A DNA stretch of 24,221 nucleotides, taken from contig JAEEXJ010000049.1 of assembly GCA_016291475.1 (NCBI GenBank), positions 1-24,221 of the forward strand, in the 5' to 3' direction. The position numbers and the translations under genes are program-made. Shown here piece by piece: positions 1 through 6,877 of this stretch. The first letter of the stretch is position 1. Each line of letters begins with the position of its first letter. The notes below the pieces were generated by a model. It was not told where the DNA came from and did not search any database. It saw nothing but the letters and a program-made list of their open reading frames with translations. This stretch comes from Lachnospiraceae bacterium (GTDB lineage: Bacteria > Bacillota_A > Clostridia > Lachnospirales > Lachnospiraceae).

Positions 1-75
1 CCCGCATTTCTGGTGTTTGTTCTGTGCCAGAAACAGATATATTCCGGACTTACGGTGGGAGCGGTTAAGGGATAA
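1..75 (+). CDS. Sugar ABC transporter permease, C-terminal 24 residues (partial)
   Basis: The window opens inside a reading frame that ends at a TAA at 73-75. Its last residues read PAFLVFVLCQKQ, then IYSGLTVGAVKG. This closely resembles the C-terminus of MalG/GanQ-type inner-membrane permeases of CUT1 carbohydrate ABC transporters, which typically end in a hydrophobic stretch followed by G-(L/I)-T-x-GAVKG. Only 24 residues are present, so the sugar cannot be named. The gene lies 5 bases upstream of the epimerase, which implies co-transcription and suggests an oligosaccharide such as a cello- or manno-oligosaccharide. This is a family-level call from a short but characteristic tail. Confidence 0.75.
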   Translation, partial: PAFLVFVLCQKQIYSGLTVGAVKG

Positions 76-80
76 AACAG

Positions 81-1262
81 ATGAAGACAATGGTGAACAA
101 AGTAAAAGACCATCTCGAAAAATGTATTATCCCTTTTTGGAAGGGACTCAGAGATGATGAATTCGGCGGGTATTACGGATTTTTGGATTATAACCTTAAT
201 CTCGATAAAAGAGCTGAAAAGGGCTGCATATTAAACAGCAGGATTTTGTGGTTCTTTTCAAATGCTTATCTGTTATTAAAAGATGAATCATTGCTCCGTG
301 AAGCTGACCATGCCTATGCTTATATGACAAAGCACTGTCTTGATACGGAAAATGGAGGAATATTCTGGTCTACGACATATGACGGTAAGGTGAAAGATTC
401 CACGAAGCATACTTATAATCAGGCTTTTGCAATCTATGCTTTGTCCTCCTATTATGAAGCAGGCGGAGATCCGGATGCTTTGGAAAAGGCAAAAGAGCTT
501 TTTTATCTGATAGAGAGTAAATGCAAAGATGAAAAAGGCTATCTTGAAGCATCGGATCGCAGCTTTCATAAGATCGGTAATGATAAGCTATCCGAGAATG
601 GTGTAATGGCGGACAGGACCATGAATACATTGCTTCATGTTCTTGAAGCATACACCGGGCTTTACAGTGTATGGAAGGGCGATGAAGTCAAAAATGCACT
701 GAAGGATATCCTGAATAATTTTGCGGAAAAAGTATATAACAGATCACTCCACAGGCAGGAAGTGTTTTTTGACGATGATTATAAGTCTCTTATAGATCTT
801 CACAGTTACGGACACGATATAGAAACCTCGTGGCTGGTGGACAGAGCCGTTGAAGTATTGGATGATCATGACGTAAGACTGTGTGAAAAAATACACGGGA
901 TCACAAGAGATCTGTCTCAAAACATTCTGGATACTGCTTTTGACGGTTATTCACTTCCCAATGAATGTGAGAACGGAAAGGTTGATGAAAAAAGGATCTG
1001 GTGGGTTCAGGCGGAAACAGTAGTAGGTTTTTTAAACGCTTACAATGAATCGGGAAATTCGGATGAGAAATATCTTAATGCCGCAAAGAACTGCCTTGAA
1101 TTTATATTTGAAAATGTCGTAGATAAAAGAGATGGTTCCGAGTGGTTTTGGGCTGTTGACAAGAACGGAGCACCGATAGCGGATCTGCCGATAGTTGAAC
1201 CCTGGAAATGCCCATATCACAACGGAAGAATGTGTATGGAAGTTATAAGAAGAATGGCATAA
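81..1262 (+). CDS. Cellobiose 2-epimerase (AGE family)
   Basis: This 393-residue protein has the usual length of N-acylglucosamine/cellobiose 2-epimerases. It closely resembles, from memory, the Ruminococcus albus enzyme, with IIPFWKGLRDDEFGGYYG near the N-terminus and WKCPYHNGRMCMEV at the end. Family catalytic and binding residues are present: Arg54 in LNSRILWF, His245/Glu248/Trp251 in SYGHDIETSW, Trp308 and Glu312 in RIWWVQAE, and His380 in CPYHNGRM. The enzyme is a cytoplasmic (alpha/alpha)6 barrel that epimerises the reducing-end glucose of beta-1,4 disaccharides, giving for example 4-O-beta-glucosyl-mannose, which phosphorylases can then split. It follows a sugar ABC permease gene by 5 bases with the AAGGGA site inside that gene's end, so both belong to one uptake and catabolism operon. 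No signal peptide is seen. A related aldose epimerase specificity is possible. Confidence 0.9.
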   Translation: MKTMVNKVKDHLEKCIIPFWKGLRDDEFGGYYGFLDYNLNLDKRAEKGCILNSRILWFFSNAYLLLKDESLLREADHAYAYMTKHCLDTENGGIFWSTTYDGKVKDSTKHTYNQAFAIYALSSYYEAGGDPDALEKAKELFYLIESKCKDEKGYLEASDRSFHKIGNDKLSENGVMADRTMNTLLHVLEAYTGLYSVWKGDEVKNALKDILNNFAEKVYNRSLHRQEVFFDDDYKSLIDLHSYGHDIETSWLVDRAVEVLDDHDVRLCEKIHGITRDLSQNILDTAFDGYSLPNECENGKVDEKRIWWVQAETVVGFLNAYNESGNSDEKYLNAAKNCLEFIFENVVDKRDGSEWFWAVDKNGAPIADLPIVEPWKCPYHNGRMCMEVIRRMA

Positions 1263-1292
1263 AGAAAACAGTTCAGTGATTTCCTCCTAATA

Positions 1293-1335
1293 TAAAACAG
1301 GCATCGATCGTAATGACCGGTGCCTGTTTTATTGT
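1293..1335 (+). terminator. Intrinsic terminator after the epimerase gene
   Basis: A stem pairs 1293-1306 (TAAAACAGGCATCG) with 1318-1331 (CCGGTGCCTGTTTTA), allowing one G-U pair, with an 11-base loop. The 3' arm ends in a T-rich tract. It lies 30 bases after the epimerase stop and just before the blaI promoter, so it insulates the sugar operon from the bla-type operon. Confidence 0.8.
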
Positions 1336-1363
1336 TGACAATTTTGGTTTATCGGGATAAACT
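1335..1363 (+). promoter_or_regulatory. Promoter of the blaI-blaR1 operon
   Basis: A perfect -35 box TTGACA (1335-1340) is followed after 17 bases by TAAACT (1358-1363), a 4/6 match to TATAAT. The first operator palindrome covers most of the spacer and the -10 box, so a bound repressor would exclude RNA polymerase. Confidence 0.65.
1347..1362. promoter_or_regulatory. BlaI-type operator 1 (perfect 16-bp palindrome)
   Basis: GTTTATCGGGATAAAC has two perfect 7-bp half-sites, GTTTATC and GATAAAC, around a 2-base centre. It overlaps the -10 box. The size and symmetry suit a dimeric MecI/BlaI winged-helix repressor, whose gene begins 38 bases downstream, so negative autoregulation is inferred. Confidence 0.7.
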
Positions 1364-1370
1364 GATTTTA

Positions 1371-1386
1371 GTTTATCGGAATAAAC
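1371..1386. promoter_or_regulatory. BlaI-type operator 2 (near-perfect palindrome)
   Basis: GTTTATCGGAATAAAC repeats operator 1 with a single base change (6-bp arms GTTTAT and ATAAAC around a 4-base centre). Its centre is 24 bp from that of operator 1, a little over two helical turns, placing the two sites on nearly the same DNA face. It lies near the expected transcription start and directly upstream of the blaI ribosome site. Confidence 0.68.
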
Positions 1387-1400
1387 CATGGAGGCATGTT

Positions 1401-1772
1401 ATGAAGGATATAGAGCTTGGAGCAGTGCAGGAGAGATTTGCCGATATAGTATGGGCAAATGAACCTATCGGCTCGGGAGAACTGGTAAAGCTTTGTGAAA
1501 AAGAACTGGGATGGAAGAAACCCACCACATATACGGTACTCAGAAAACTTAGTGAAAAAGGTCTTCTACGCAATGAGGACGGAGTTGTTACCACTCTTAT
1601 GACACGTGAGGATTTTTATTCCGCGAAGAGTGAGCAGATCGTTGAGGATTCTTATGAAGGATCTCTTCCCGCATTTATTGCAGCATTCACTTCCCGTAAG
1701 AAGCTTTCAAAGGCAGAGGTGGATGAGATACAGAAGATGATCGATGGTTTTAAGAAGGGAGAGAAAAAATGA
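1401..1772 (+). CDS. blaI: BlaI/MecI-type transcriptional repressor
   Basis: From ATG 1401 the product has 123 residues, the normal size of BlaI/MecI/CopY repressors. The winged-helix core is visible: an N-terminal helix (ERFADIVWANEPIGSGEL), the recognition segment KKPTTYTVLRKLSEKGLL, typical of the family's W-x-x-x-T-V-x-T-x-L-x-R-L pattern, and a dimerising C-terminal helical part with LSKAEVDEIQKMIDGFKK. ATG 1401 was chosen because GGAGG lies at 1390-1394; a longer reading frame from 1320 would run through the promoter, operators and terminator arm. Its stop overlaps the start of the sensor gene (ATGA), so the two are translationally coupled. BlaI proteins are inactivated when the partner M56 sensor is triggered by a cell-wall-active compound. 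The regulated target could be this operon alone, since no beta-lactamase gene is adjacent. Confidence 0.9.
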   Translation: MKDIELGAVQERFADIVWANEPIGSGELVKLCEKELGWKKPTTYTVLRKLSEKGLLRNEDGVVTTLMTREDFYSAKSEQIVEDSYEGSLPAFIAAFTSRKKLSKAEVDEIQKMIDGFKKGEKK

Positions 1773-4177
1773 GCACGGTATTTCTCAAGATATTAAATCT
1801 CTCTTACAGTGCATCATGGCTGATCCTTGCCGTGGTTATCGTAAGACTTCTGCTTAAAAAAGCTCCCAAATGGATCAACTGTCTGCTGTGGGCGCTTGTT
1901 GCCGTAAGGCTGATCTTACCGTTTTCTCTCGAGAGTGCCATGAGCCTTCTGCCCAGCGGAGAAGTGGTACCCGAAAATATTCAGGCAACGGATGTACCTC
2001 ATATCGAAACAGGGATAAACGTGGTTAACAGTGCAGTTAATCCTGTGATGGAAGAGACATTTGCGCCGGCTTCGGCAAACAGTGTAAATCCCATGCAAGT
2101 TGTTGTAACGGTTTTATGTATTGCTTGGGTAATCGGTATCTTAGCTATGGCTGTGTATGCTTTTATAAGCTATGCAAAGATCAAAAGAAGCGTAAGGGAA
2201 GCCGCACTTCTAGAAAAAGGAATAATGGAATGTGATGAAGTTAAATCTCCCTTCATACTCGGAATACTTCGTCCCGTTATATATGTGCCTTCCGGAATGG
2301 ACAGGGAGACTCTTGAGCTTGTACTTGCTCATGAAAAGGCACATTTAAAAAGACGCGATTATGTATGGAAGCCTTTGGGATATGCCCTTTTATCCGTATA
2401 TTGGTTCAATCCCTTAAGCTGGATCTCCTATATTCTCCTGTGCAGGGATATAGAGTCTGCTTGTGATGAAAAGGTGATCAGAGATAAGAGCAGCGATTAT
2501 ATGGCTGCATATTCTCAGGCACTTTTAGACTGCAGCATTCAGAAAAGAAGGATTGCGGCATGTCCCGTTGCCTTTGGAGAGACCGGAGTTAAGATGCGTA
2601 TAAAGAATGTTCTGAATTATAAGAAGCCTGCTTTTTGGATCATCATAGCGTCACTTATTGCATGTGTGGTTCTGGCTGTATGTTTCCTTACAAATCCGAA
2701 GAAAGAAGAACCTGTGAGTGAAGCACCCTCGGAAACCGAAACACCGGTTTCGGATGAGCCCTATGTATTTGATGAAGAAAGAGTATATTACTACAGTTTA
2801 AACGCTTATACCATTAATGGTATAGATCCGGTTAAACTTATAAATTTCACTATTTCGTTTCTGCCTGATGGAACATATACATGGTATGAATCTCCCGTCA
2901 GCAGCTTTATCGGTACGGGTACATATTCCATTGAAGACGGAATCCTTACCATGACGGATAATGCAGAGATGACGGGAACTGACAGAGTAAACAGATTCAC
3001 GGTCTCGGAGGATAGTTTGTTTTATGTTTCCGATGGATCCGATAATTTCGATATGGTAAAACTTTCAGACGGAGTGGAATTTGCTCTCGGAGTCAATCCT
3101 TTGGGAGATCTGGAAGATATTGATGTCGTAGAGGTGGAACCCCTGACATTTGTATGGCCTACGGATAATGATGTGGTGACCAGACAGTTCAGTACGGACG
3201 AGGAAAACTATCATCCCGAAACGGATATTGCCGGAGCGCCCGGTGATCCCGTATATGCGGCTACGGACGGCACCATAAAAGAAACGGGATTTGATGATAA
3301 GGACGGAAATTATATAGTAGAGTCCGCAGGACTTATTACGGTTACATACTGTCATCTTGAAGAAGTAAGCGTAAATGTAAACGATGTGGTAAGTGCAGGT
3401 GACGTTATCGGCACCATCGGATCTACCGGTAATTCAACTGGTCCACATCTGGCAATAAGACTTTTGCTTGGCGATGAGCCTTATGATTATCTTCAGCTGT
3501 TTGATTCGTATATAGCACATGAAGTGCCTGAAAAATCCGAAGGAAATGTATATGATTATTATTCCTCGGACGGATCGGTGTATCTCAGACAGGACTATGT
3601 GACCGGAAAATCCGTGATCGTGGACGGAGAACAGGAATATCCCGTAGATATTGCCATGGGGGCATATGGTCCGAAGATCGAGAAGTTTGACGCGGACGGA
3701 GACGGAGAGGATGAATATCTGATCGCGGAATGCGAAGGAACCGGCACAGGAATATCTCAGTACGGACTTTGCATCGTGGAAACTGGCGGAGGCAGTTATA
3801 AATTAACCAGATATGACAGTCAGTATTTTGCCGATTACCTTGATGAGAATATCGGTTACCAATGGGACAACGCAAGGCAAGAGTTTAATGTGTTCCAGAA
3901 AAGACCCTTTACTTCAGATTTATGGGTCGGCATACACGTCAAGCCTTTTGAGAAGCATAACCAGCTTGAGAAGATTGTCTGGTCGGATATAATAGGTATT
4001 GAATTTGAAGACGGGCATGTATATCTGTCCGCACCCACAGGCTATGTATATAAGTACATTCCTGCTCCGGATTATGAAAATGCAGTCAGGGTCAGGATTG
4101 AAATACTTGTTCAGGAAGATTCAAACATCATATTAAGCGGTAACTACAGATTCGCTATGGATGACGGTGTGAAATAA
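1769..4177 (+). CDS. BlaR1-like M56 sensor peptidase fused to a degenerate M23 (LytM) domain
   Basis: The 802-residue product begins with a multi-pass membrane domain (hydrophobic segments near residues 5-25, 32-50 and 110-135) carrying a cytoplasmic M56 metalloprotease motif HEKAH at residues 188-192, followed by CRDIESACDEKVI. A transmembrane segment near 287-308 leads to the outside. There follow a lipocalin-like beta-rich stretch (about 330-440), a LytM/M23-like domain (about 470-590) and a C-terminal beta-rich part with an EF-hand-like loop DADGDGED near 641. Classic BlaR1 proteins end in a penicillin-binding domain; here M23 replaces it, suggesting that peptidoglycan rather than beta-lactam itself is sensed. 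In the M23 part His482, Asp486, His529 and His560 are present, but the zinc-binding second His of HxH is Ala562 (GPHLAIRL), so hydrolysis is doubtful. The gene overlaps blaI by 4 bases. Confidence 0.85.
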   Translation: MSTVFLKILNLSYSASWLILAVVIVRLLLKKAPKWINCLLWALVAVRLILPFSLESAMSLLPSGEVVPENIQATDVPHIETGINVVNSAVNPVMEETFAPASANSVNPMQVVVTVLCIAWVIGILAMAVYAFISYAKIKRSVREAALLEKGIMECDEVKSPFILGILRPVIYVPSGMDRETLELVLAHEKAHLKRRDYVWKPLGYALLSVYWFNPLSWISYILLCRDIESACDEKVIRDKSSDYMAAYSQALLDCSIQKRRIAACPVAFGETGVKMRIKNVLNYKKPAFWIIIASLIACVVLAVCFLTNPKKEEPVSEAPSETETPVSDEPYVFDEERVYYYSLNAYTINGIDPVKLINFTISFLPDGTYTWYESPVSSFIGTGTYSIEDGILTMTDNAEMTGTDRVNRFTVSEDSLFYVSDGSDNFDMVKLSDGVEFALGVNPLGDLEDIDVVEVEPLTFVWPTDNDVVTRQFSTDEENYHPETDIAGAPGDPVYAATDGTIKETGFDDKDGNYIVESAGLITVTYCHLEEVSVNVNDVVSAGDVIGTIGSTGNSTGPHLAIRLLLGDEPYDYLQLFDSYIAHEVPEKSEGNVYDYYSSDGSVYLRQDYVTGKSVIVDGEQEYPVDIAMGAYGPKIEKFDADGDGEDEYLIAECEGTGTGISQYGLCIVETGGGSYKLTRYDSQYFADYLDENIGYQWDNARQEFNVFQKRPFTSDLWVGIHVKPFEKHNQLEKIVWSDIIGIEFEDGHVYLSAPTGYVYKYIPAPDYENAVRVRIEILVQEDSNIILSGNYRFAMDDGVK

Positions 4178-4191
4178 GACCTAATCCGTGC

Positions 4192-4220
4192 TGGAAAAAC
4201 ATGTAACATTATAGTATGAT
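4192..4220 (+). promoter_or_regulatory. Probable promoter of the ATP-grasp/RelA-like operon
   Basis: TGGAAA (4192-4197, 4/6 match to TTGACA), a 17-base spacer and TATGAT (4215-4220, 5/6 match to TATAAT). The predicted start is near 4227, which places a terminator-like hairpin at the very 5' end of the transcript. Confidence 0.45.
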
Positions 4221-4230
4221 TGTATTAAGG

Positions 4231-4267
4231 CAAAGACGTCTGTTACAGGACGCCTTTGTCTTTTTTT
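4231..4267 (+). terminator. Terminator-like hairpin, ending the blaR1 transcript or acting in the leader of the next gene
   Basis: CAAAGACGTC (4231-4240) pairs with GACGCCTTTG (4249-4258) with one A-C mismatch. It is followed by TC and seven T residues (4259-4267). It ends 24 bases before the next start codon. It can terminate read-through from blaR1, and because the best promoter match lies just upstream it may also attenuate the following operon. Confidence 0.6.
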
Positions 4268-4291
4268 ATCGGATTCGGAAAGGAGAACGAA

Positions 4292-6868
4292 ATGGCTGCG
4301 TTTGACAGAGTGTTGTCGGGAATTCCGCAAATGGATGTAAACTTTGACAATATACGTCTCGGCGATAATGTTGTATGGCGCGTCGATGATCTGGAACAGT
4401 TTAAACTGTTCATGAAGCCTTATGTGGATCAGGCCATTCGCGATAACAGGAATCTGATATATTTCAGGTTTGCATCTCATGAGCCGCTTTTGGAAGAACG
4501 TGAAGGTCTTAAGATAATAAATGTCGAACTCAATCACAGGTTCGAAAACTTTACCGTGGAGATACATGAACATATCAGGCGCGAAGGCAGGGATGCTTTC
4601 TATGTTTTCGATTGCCTGTCGGAACTTCAGACCGCATGGGCGACGGATCTGATGATGGGAAATTTCTTCAGGGTAACATGTCCCTATCTGTTCATTCTGG
4701 ATACGGTTGCATTTTTCCCGCTTATAAGGGGCAAGCATTCTTTTCAGGCTATAGCCAAGATAAGGGATACCACGCAGCTCTTCCTTGACGTTTATGCGGA
4801 CATTGAAAATGTATATGTACGTCCGGATAAAGTATGGAACAGATATTCCGAAACCATGCATCTGCCCCATCTCTATAATCCGAAAACAGGGGACTTCAAG
4901 CCGATACTGGACGGAGTTATGGCGAGCAAGTTCTATCAGGTGCTGGGTGAAAATGCATCTTCACCCGACCGGGGAAACATGGACAGCTGGGATCGGTTCT
5001 TCAATCTGACGGAGTCCATGTATGAAAACGGTATGGATGTTACCGAAAGATGTCACCGCATGTGTAATATCATGATGTCCCGCGATGAGAGAATGCGTGC
5101 GATGATAAAAGAAAACTTTACGCCCCGTGATTATCTCGGCGTAAGAAAGCGCATGATCGGAACGGGAATGATCGGCGGTAAAGCTTGCGGCATGCTTCTT
5201 GCAAGAAAGATCCTTGAAAACAAATGCCCCGATATCTACAGAAAGCTTGAACCTCATGATTCTTTCTACATCGGTTCCGATGTGTTCTATTCTTTTATAG
5301 TAGAAAATGATTTCTGGGATCTGAGAGTCAGACAGCGAAGTAAGGAAGAATACTTTTCACTTGCGGAGGAGTTCTCCGAAAGACTTCTTGCAGGAAAGTT
5401 TTCCGGTGAAATGGAAGAGCAGTTTGTAAAGCTTCTTGAGTATTACGGACAGGATCCCATTATTGTCAGATCCAGTTCTATTTTGGAGGACGGATTCGGA
5501 AATGCATTTGCGGGTAAATATGAATCGGTCTTTTGCTCTAATTCCGGGGATATGGATCATCGTCTCGAAGAACTTGAGAATGCTGTAAGAACAGTCTATG
5601 CAAGTACGATGAGCAGATCCGCTCTTGATTACAGAAGCAGGAGAGGGCTTCAGGCAAGGGACGAGCAGATGGCACTTCTTGTTCAGAGAGTTTCGGGATC
5701 GTATTACGGCGAGTATTACATGCCCTGTGTTGCAGGCGTCGGTTATTCATACAGCCCCTACAGATTCATGGATGAGCTGGATCCGGATGCGGGAATGTTA
5801 AGGCTTGTAATGGGACTCGGAACTTCTGCCGTAGACAGAACGGAAGGCTCCTATCCCAGACTCGTAAGCCTTGATAAACCAAAGGCTACCACAGCGAGGA
5901 ATTGCACAGAGAAACATCAGTATTCTCAGAAGAAACTGGAGCTAATGAACAGGGCTGAGGGAAGACTCGAGCAGGTAGATCCCGATGTGGTTAAGCAGTA
6001 TCTGCCAGCGTTTATGAAAAAGCTTCTCTTCGAACATGACTTTGATACCGAAAGGATCTTCAGGGAACGCGGACAATCCAGGGATATCGAATTTGTTTCC
6101 TGTCAGGGAATAGTAGAAAAAGAAGATCTTATGCTTAAGATGCGGGAGATGCTTTCCGCAATTCAAAAAGAATACGATTATCCCGTTGATACGGAGTTTA
6201 CGGTCAATCTATCGGAAGACGGTGACTATGTCATTAACCTTCTTCAGTGCAGACCGCTTCAGGTATTTCATGACACGGAAGAAGCTGAATTTCCCGAAGA
6301 TGTTGATGAGAGCAAGATCATATTTGAATGCAGGGGTTCTTCAATGGGACTGTCGCGATTTGAAAAACTCGATGTAATAGTCATGATCGATCCCGTTGGT
6401 TACTACAACATGCCTTACAAGGATAAGTACAGGGTTGCCCAGATGGTCGGAAAACTTAACTGGGCTATGAGGGGCAAGGATAAGAAGATGCTTCTCATGT
6501 CACCGGGAAGGATCGGAACATCATCTCCCGAACTCGGCGTGCCTGCTCTTTTTTCCGACATAAGCGAGTTCAATGCGATATGTGAGATCTCGGATTCAAG
6601 GGCTGGATATAATCCGGAGTTATCATACGGAAGTCACTTCTTCCAGGATCTGGTTGAAGCGGGGATTTTGTACAATGCGATCTTCGAAAATGAAAAGACG
6701 ATACATTATCATCCGGAACTTCTTGAAATATGTGACAAACGGATAACGGGTTTTGACAGGCATGAGGAAGAACTTAAAAGTATTGTTAAAGTGTTTGATG
6801 TATCCGAAATAGATTTCAGATTGTGTAACGATATGAAGAAAGAACGGATACTTTGTTTTATGGAATAG
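4292..6868 (+). CDS. PEP/pyruvate-binding (PPDK_N-type ATP-grasp) domain protein
   Basis: ATG 4292 follows AGGAG (4281-4285) and gives 858 residues; an in-frame start 36 bases earlier lies within the terminator. Residues about 290-610 match the ATP-binding domain of PEP synthase/pyruvate phosphate dikinase: MIGGKACGMLLARKIL (GGK at 295-297), PIIVRSSSILEDGFGNAFAG near 388-407, and LVMGLGTSAVDRTEGSYPR. The phosphohistidine swivelling domain and the PEP-binding barrel of true PEP synthases are absent, so it is not a conventional PEP synthase. The C-terminal part carries SPGRIGTSSPELGVP and SYGSHFFQDLVEAG, a pattern I recall from uncharacterised proteins of this class. The N-terminal ~200 residues, with YVFDCLSELQTAW and YLFILDTVAFF, look like a RecA/KaiC-type beta-alpha core without a Walker A motif; this is inference. 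It forms an operon with the RelA-like gene 9 bases downstream. Substrate and reaction are unknown. Confidence 0.8.
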   Translation: MAAFDRVLSGIPQMDVNFDNIRLGDNVVWRVDDLEQFKLFMKPYVDQAIRDNRNLIYFRFASHEPLLEEREGLKIINVELNHRFENFTVEIHEHIRREGRDAFYVFDCLSELQTAWATDLMMGNFFRVTCPYLFILDTVAFFPLIRGKHSFQAIAKIRDTTQLFLDVYADIENVYVRPDKVWNRYSETMHLPHLYNPKTGDFKPILDGVMASKFYQVLGENASSPDRGNMDSWDRFFNLTESMYENGMDVTERCHRMCNIMMSRDERMRAMIKENFTPRDYLGVRKRMIGTGMIGGKACGMLLARKILENKCPDIYRKLEPHDSFYIGSDVFYSFIVENDFWDLRVRQRSKEEYFSLAEEFSERLLAGKFSGEMEEQFVKLLEYYGQDPIIVRSSSILEDGFGNAFAGKYESVFCSNSGDMDHRLEELENAVRTVYASTMSRSALDYRSRRGLQARDEQMALLVQRVSGSYYGEYYMPCVAGVGYSYSPYRFMDELDPDAGMLRLVMGLGTSAVDRTEGSYPRLVSLDKPKATTARNCTEKHQYSQKKLELMNRAEGRLEQVDPDVVKQYLPAFMKKLLFEHDFDTERIFRERGQSRDIEFVSCQGIVEKEDLMLKMREMLSAIQKEYDYPVDTEFTVNLSEDGDYVINLLQCRPLQVFHDTEEAEFPEDVDESKIIFECRGSSMGLSRFEKLDVIVMIDPVGYYNMPYKDKYRVAQMVGKLNWAMRGKDKKMLLMSPGRIGTSSPELGVPALFSDISEFNAICEISDSRAGYNPELSYGSHFFQDLVEAGILYNAIFENEKTIHYHPELLEICDKRITGFDRHEEELKSIVKVFDVSEIDFRLCNDMKKERILCFME

Positions 6869-6877
6869 GGGTATAGT

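Noticed and set aside
1320..1400. Longer start for the BlaI-type repressor
   Set aside because: It would be a GTG within the terminator arm and would translate through the promoter and operators; ATG 1401 has a good ribosome site and gives the family length.
4256..4291. Upstream in-frame start for the ATP-grasp protein
   Set aside because: The extra 12 residues are encoded by the terminator T run and the ribosome site itself; ATG 4292 follows AGGAG at a normal distance.
4181..4870. Minus-strand open frame of 229 codons
   Set aside because: It lies antisense to the N-terminal part of the ATP-grasp gene, shows no family motif and includes the terminator region; it is a shadow of the plus-strand gene.
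4292..6868. Annotation as phosphoenolpyruvate synthase (ppsA)
   Set aside because: The phosphohistidine domain (T-S-H-A-A type motif) and PEP-binding barrel are absent, so the full reaction is not supported.
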